Source of the DNA: Chromera velia
Lineage: Eukaryota; Sar; Chromeraceae
DNA: 64,000 bases
Direction: 5' to 3'
Assembly: GCA_018398765.1 (NCBI GenBank)
Contig: JAHBMJ010000609.1
Coordinates: 1-64,000 of the forward strand
A model generated the notes under the pieces. It made no database searches. It saw only the letters and a program-made list of their open reading frames with translations, and was not told the origin of the DNA. A program made the translations under genes and the position numbers. Positions 59,988 to 64,000 of the stretch are shown here, in pieces. Every line of letters starts with the position of its first letter. The stretch's first letter is position 1.

Positions 59988-62900
59988 TTATCGTGGAGGA
60001 AAGTCTCCCTCCTCCCCCTTTCCCTCCCCACCCACTCCCTCTCCCTCAACGAGAGAAGGCAAAGAAGTTGCCTCTTCCCGCCCTCTACCCAGACCCCAAG
60101 TCCCTCTCCCTCCTTTTCCCAAAGAACCTTTCTGAGCAGCTGCAGAAATCTCCGACAGAAGAGAGACGTCTGCAGAAGGCACGAATGTCCCGTGCAATCC
60201 GTGAGGGACGGCCGCCTTCAGGGGAAGAGAGGAGATAGGGCCGCGAGTGATGTCACGAGCGTCGAAAATCACCAGCTGCATGCGAGAAGAGAGCACACCA
60301 GACAAGAGTTAGCGAGGGAGCGAGAGAGCGAGCGAAGGCAAGTGAAAACGTGCGGATTGCTTGCCTGACGGTACGCGTTCTACTCTGCACCCCCAGATTG
60401 ATCATACGGACGTGCACGAGTGCGGGACTCAGAATTTTTTTTTCGGTCTCGACGTTTCATCAAGGCAGTGCATGCAAGTTCATGCGTGGACAAGTCGAAG
60501 AACAAAATCAAACCCGAATCTCAAATTGCGGAAAGACTGATGGAAGGACAGACAAGAAGACGCACACACACCAACGGACCGATGAGCTGTTCTTCCTGCC
60601 GTCGAACATGAACGACAGAAGGTAACCGTCGTCCTCGTCTCTCTCCTCCAGGGCGGGCAGGGGAGTCCGGGTCTTCCCCTCTGCTCCTCCTCCTATCTCT
60701 TCAAAAAGAGATGCGTCCTGCTGCTGCTGTCTGTCTACAAACTGGCACTCCCCCAAGAATTGCCAGGGCGCAGGGAACCAGGTCTGCAGGGGGGAATGGG
60801 GAGGGAGGGAACCGTAAGGCATTTGGGGGGTTGCGAGAAAAAAACAAAAAACGATGACGAATGCAAGGAGAGGATAAAGAGACAAAGCGTACGGCTGAGT
60901 GAGCGAAAGATCGGAGAAAAAGAGAGTTAGAGAAGAGAGAAATTGAGAGCGGAGAGACCAAATCCATCCCTACCCGTCGCTGCATGTCGGTTCTTCCCAG
61001 TCCAACTTGCAAAACCTTCCTTCCCCTCCCTGTGATCTCGCCCCACACCACCCCCACCGCACCCCAACCCCATCCCACCTGGCTACTGTTTGTTGCCAAG
61101 TCGACCTTCACCAGTCCCTGCAATGGTGCCGAGACGTACGGGTCTGCTCCCGAGAGCATGTACACGTACCGGTAGGGCCTGCCTTTGTACCTGCACACAG
61201 AGCCACGGCCATCCATCATTCGACAGTAAGATTGTCATGCACCTTTTCACAAGAATTCCCGTCGTGCGCCCCGACGGGGTCTTCCTCTATGTATGTATGA
61301 AATCCGCGTGGACACATGGAGACAGTCAGAGGCCACCACACAGCGACAGTTCCGAGCAGTGAGGAACTGAGAGGAGAAAAGTAAGGACGGCCACCGCATT
61401 GCATGCACACAGTGATAGCTGATAGAGTCGGGTGGATAAAGAACCTAGCCCGGAAGCGCTTTGCAAACCCTTCTCTTCACCGACTAATCCACAAGCAAAA
61501 GAATGAACCGACAGCTCCTTTTTCATAGAAGCCTGTGTAGAGACAACAGTCAGTCATTTTTTCGATATCAAAACCAACGTGGACAGAGAGTCCAATGTGT
61601 CCGTCGGAACCCTTACCACATGTCCAGCCACCAAACCAGTCAGGCAGTTCTGGCTGACAGACGGTGACTACGCTTGCATATTTGCCCTCAAATACCCACC
61701 CACACATAGAAAACAGCACTCACACACCCATACAGCCCCCGCCCTCGACCACCCACCTCCCATTGATTGTCGGGAACTCGGAGAACCTCCTTGTCAAAGG
61801 GACCGCCTCAAACTCTTCCGTCTGGGGATCCACCCTGTACCTCCACAGGGTCGCATGAGGGACTCTTCGCTCTACACCTTCCCAGTCCCAAATTGGCTTT
61901 TCCCTGTCCAGCACGAACTCCCTTCTTTGGTGGAAGTTGTGAGGCAGAGGCTCGTCGGAGCCCTTCAGCCTCAGGGGAGGGGGGTGCTTGGCAAGGAACT
62001 CGTCGGGGTCCTCCCAGAAGGCAGAGTCGAACAGGTAGCGCTTGACACGAATGATGTCAAACACCAATTTGCCTGACAAAGGAAAAGAGAAATGGACGGA
62101 TGAAGGGGCGTGGTGGATCAATTTCGTGTGGGATAAGTGCGCGAGTGAGTTGAGGTGAAGTGTGTGTGTGCGTACGCGCGCGTAAGAGACCCGCGCGCGC
62201 GCAAGAGACCGAGTGAGTGAGTGAGTGATTGACAAGAAAAATGAAGACAACGAGAGAAAGATGCTTGAACCGAGGAGCAGAAGGTGGAACGGAAAGAAGT
62301 GCAGGATGATTGAAGGGCTGGCGGACATGCCATCCGACTCACCATTTTCCTCGAATGCGTTTGCGAAGTGGAAGACAAAGAAGTTGTCCAATTTCATCTC
62401 CTTCACCTTCGTGTCACCAGCTGTAAATTTCAACTTCACAGGCACGGCCTTCTCCTCCTTCTGCGTCTCCTTTTCACAGTCCGGTCTCTCCTCACCACCG
62501 TGTGAAGAGACAGACAAAGGCAAAGAAGGTGAAGAGGAATCCGACGTTTCTGATCTACCTCCAGCTGCCCACCTCCAGACTGCCCTTGCCCATCTGTTCA
62601 GTCTGTCCCTCTTTTTCTCCCTCCCTTTCTCCCCCGATTCCTCCCTCACCCCCGCCTCAGGCCGTTTCAATAAATAGAGAGTCGACTCTTTGTCTGCATC
62701 GTGCTCCAGAGTCTCCCCGATTCCTCGGAGACCCAGAAGAAACTTCAAAGGCGACAGAGTCAAATGAGCGTTTACAAACAGATAGTGGCTGCAAACACAC
62801 ACAACACGGTAAAAGAAAATGATGATGATGGGGATTGTGGAGATGAGATTTAGAGAATAGAAGCGAAAACCACATGACGAACCACCAAAAGTCACCCCAG

Positions 62901-64000
62901 GGACGAGAAAAATCACTGGGAAGATATAGAGAGGCATTTTCTGGTTGCATCATGCATCAAATTGCACGGAGGGAACGAAACGACACAGGAGCCAAGGGAC
63001 AAAGAGGAAAGGGTCCGAACGACGCGTCACCCAACCATGCAGGCGTGTGGCCCTCACCCTGAATTTCTTCATCTGATTTCGAAGCCCTGAAGGAAACATC
63101 CGGAGACGGATAGCGAGGGGATAAATACTCAGAAAGAGGGGGGAAAGAACCTACTTGTCTGTGACTCCAAAGTCGTGAAGGAAGGCGACGCCCTTGATTG
63201 AGAATTTTCTCTCGCTCAAAACTTCCATGTCTTTGGAGATCTCCCAGACGCGAACCTGCACGGAACAAAAGTGAAAACATGTTCACAATGAGTCTTCTGT
63301 TAGGAGTTGCCCCTTTCGCAGAAACTTCCTGCCCCTGTGTTCGCTACAAATGCACTCATTGCTGCGTGAAAAAGCTTTCCGCCCGCCCGTCCGCCCGCCC
63401 TGCCTGTCTCGTCAAGCTACCCACCTGGCTTGTTAGCGGTCCGATTTTTGATGAGAAGGCGACGAGGACGTCTCTCTTCGGATCGTGCACGTAGTGCGCA
63501 GCAAGGGGGATGCCTTTCTTCAACAATGCGTGGGCTTTGCACTCTCCCAGCGTCTCTAGGGTCGCTGGGTCGATGCGGTGAGGCAGACCTTGTTCCCTGC
63601 AATTTTGGATTCACGGAAAAGAGAGCGGAGAGATCCAAGCGTGAACACGACCGAGGGTCGATGGATGAATGTACTGCATACACGGATGTTCCGATACTAC
63701 AGGTTCTGGGTCCATGTTCCTTTTCTGTGTAACGTACGGAAAGGAACCACACAAAAGACCAATCGTCATACACACACGATACACGGTACAGACATAGGGT
63801 TAGAGAGATTGACTCACCACAGGGCAAACAGTTTCTGATTCCACCAGAGAACACCCGTGTTGGCGACGTTCTTCAGGCGATAATCGAAGATGTTCTGCAT
63901 CCACCCCCCTTTCTTGTGAGTCCCAAACACCCCTCTGTACTTTACTCGCCCCTCCCTCTCCTCCTCCTCAAATCCCTTCGTTCGAATGAAACGACTACGG
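59988..64000 (-). CDS. carotenoid oxygenase (CCD/RPE65 family), 5' end beyond window
   Basis: Non-haem iron enzyme that cleaves carotenoids or related polyenes. Eight exons: 63818-64000 (partial), 63425-63596, 63155-63255, 62343-62788, 61757-62072, 61079-61190, 60580-60783, 59988-60275, all in phase. Family order is clear: KNVANTGVLWW, then the four iron-binding histidines in AHYVHDP, FLHDFGVTDN, FHFANAFEENG and GLHGTFV. Also present are FPTINGRYKGRPYRYVY and EDDGYLLSFMFDG. The N-terminal strand (GVFGTHKKGGW) is at the right edge, so the start lies outside. Two insertions are larger than usual: about 90 Lys/Glu/Ser-rich residues between LYLLKRPEAG and VKLKFTAGD, and a Gln/Gly-rich stretch before EDDGY. 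The C-terminus after the last His is a Gly/Glu-rich tail and could hide a further intron. Its substrate cannot be told from sequence. Confidence 0.9.

Noticed and set aside
1-64000. CRISPR arrays, bacterial operons, riboswitches
   Set aside because: Intron-rich eukaryotic sequence; the tandem repeats present lack spaced identical repeats.

Overview
The window is nuclear DNA of a single-celled eukaryote, most likely a photosynthetic alveolate such as a chromerid alga. This is inferred from gene content and style: many-exon genes with pyrimidine-rich introns ending in tgcag, a protein with signal peptide plus transit-like leader, a carotenoid oxygenase, a PIWI protein, and AT-rich transposon islands between GC-richer genes. 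I assembled eight genes exon by exon. Exon phases and totals close in frame for every gene read from start to stop. About half of the 53 introns I placed have C at +3 of the 5' splice site (GTCAGT-like).

Layout. 99-1187 (-): 5' end of an alpha-galactosidase. 1698-6203 (+): secretory-leader protein of unknown function with an EF-hand-like C-terminus. 6519-13874: one short LTR element and a tandem LTR-interior-LTR-interior-LTR array (fossils). 15295-16118 (-): mL49/IMG2 mitochondrial ribosomal protein. 16936-24018 (+): full-length PIWI argonaute whose slicer residues are largely lost. 24019-28700: AT-rich transposon island with a foldback element and nested hAT elements. 28803-30875 (+): COG0523 metal-chaperone GTPase. 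33155-34413: second hAT copy with perfect 8-bp target-site duplication. 35662-38136 (-): decayed LRR gene. 38913-43596 (+): Patched/NPC1-like RND membrane protein. 45253-46500 (-): intronless H2B-H2A histone doublet with an extra C-terminal domain. 47256-53601 (+): 17-exon LRR gene, mostly one repeat per exon. 55188-55427: hAT-like MITE. About 57.3-59.9 kb (-): probable unrecognised gene. 59988-64000 (-): carotenoid oxygenase running off the right edge.

The most unusual item is the H2B-H2A doublet. Its H2A half keeps the acidic-patch residues, it has no basic tails, and it is fused to about 210 residues I cannot assign. It is divergently arranged with the LRR gene, whose inverted, damaged paralogue lies about 9 kb away beyond the Patched-like gene. 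The PIWI gene also stands out: guide-binding and PAZ regions look normal, but two of three core catalytic residues are lysine. It sits beside a cluster of transposon remains, which is suggestive only.
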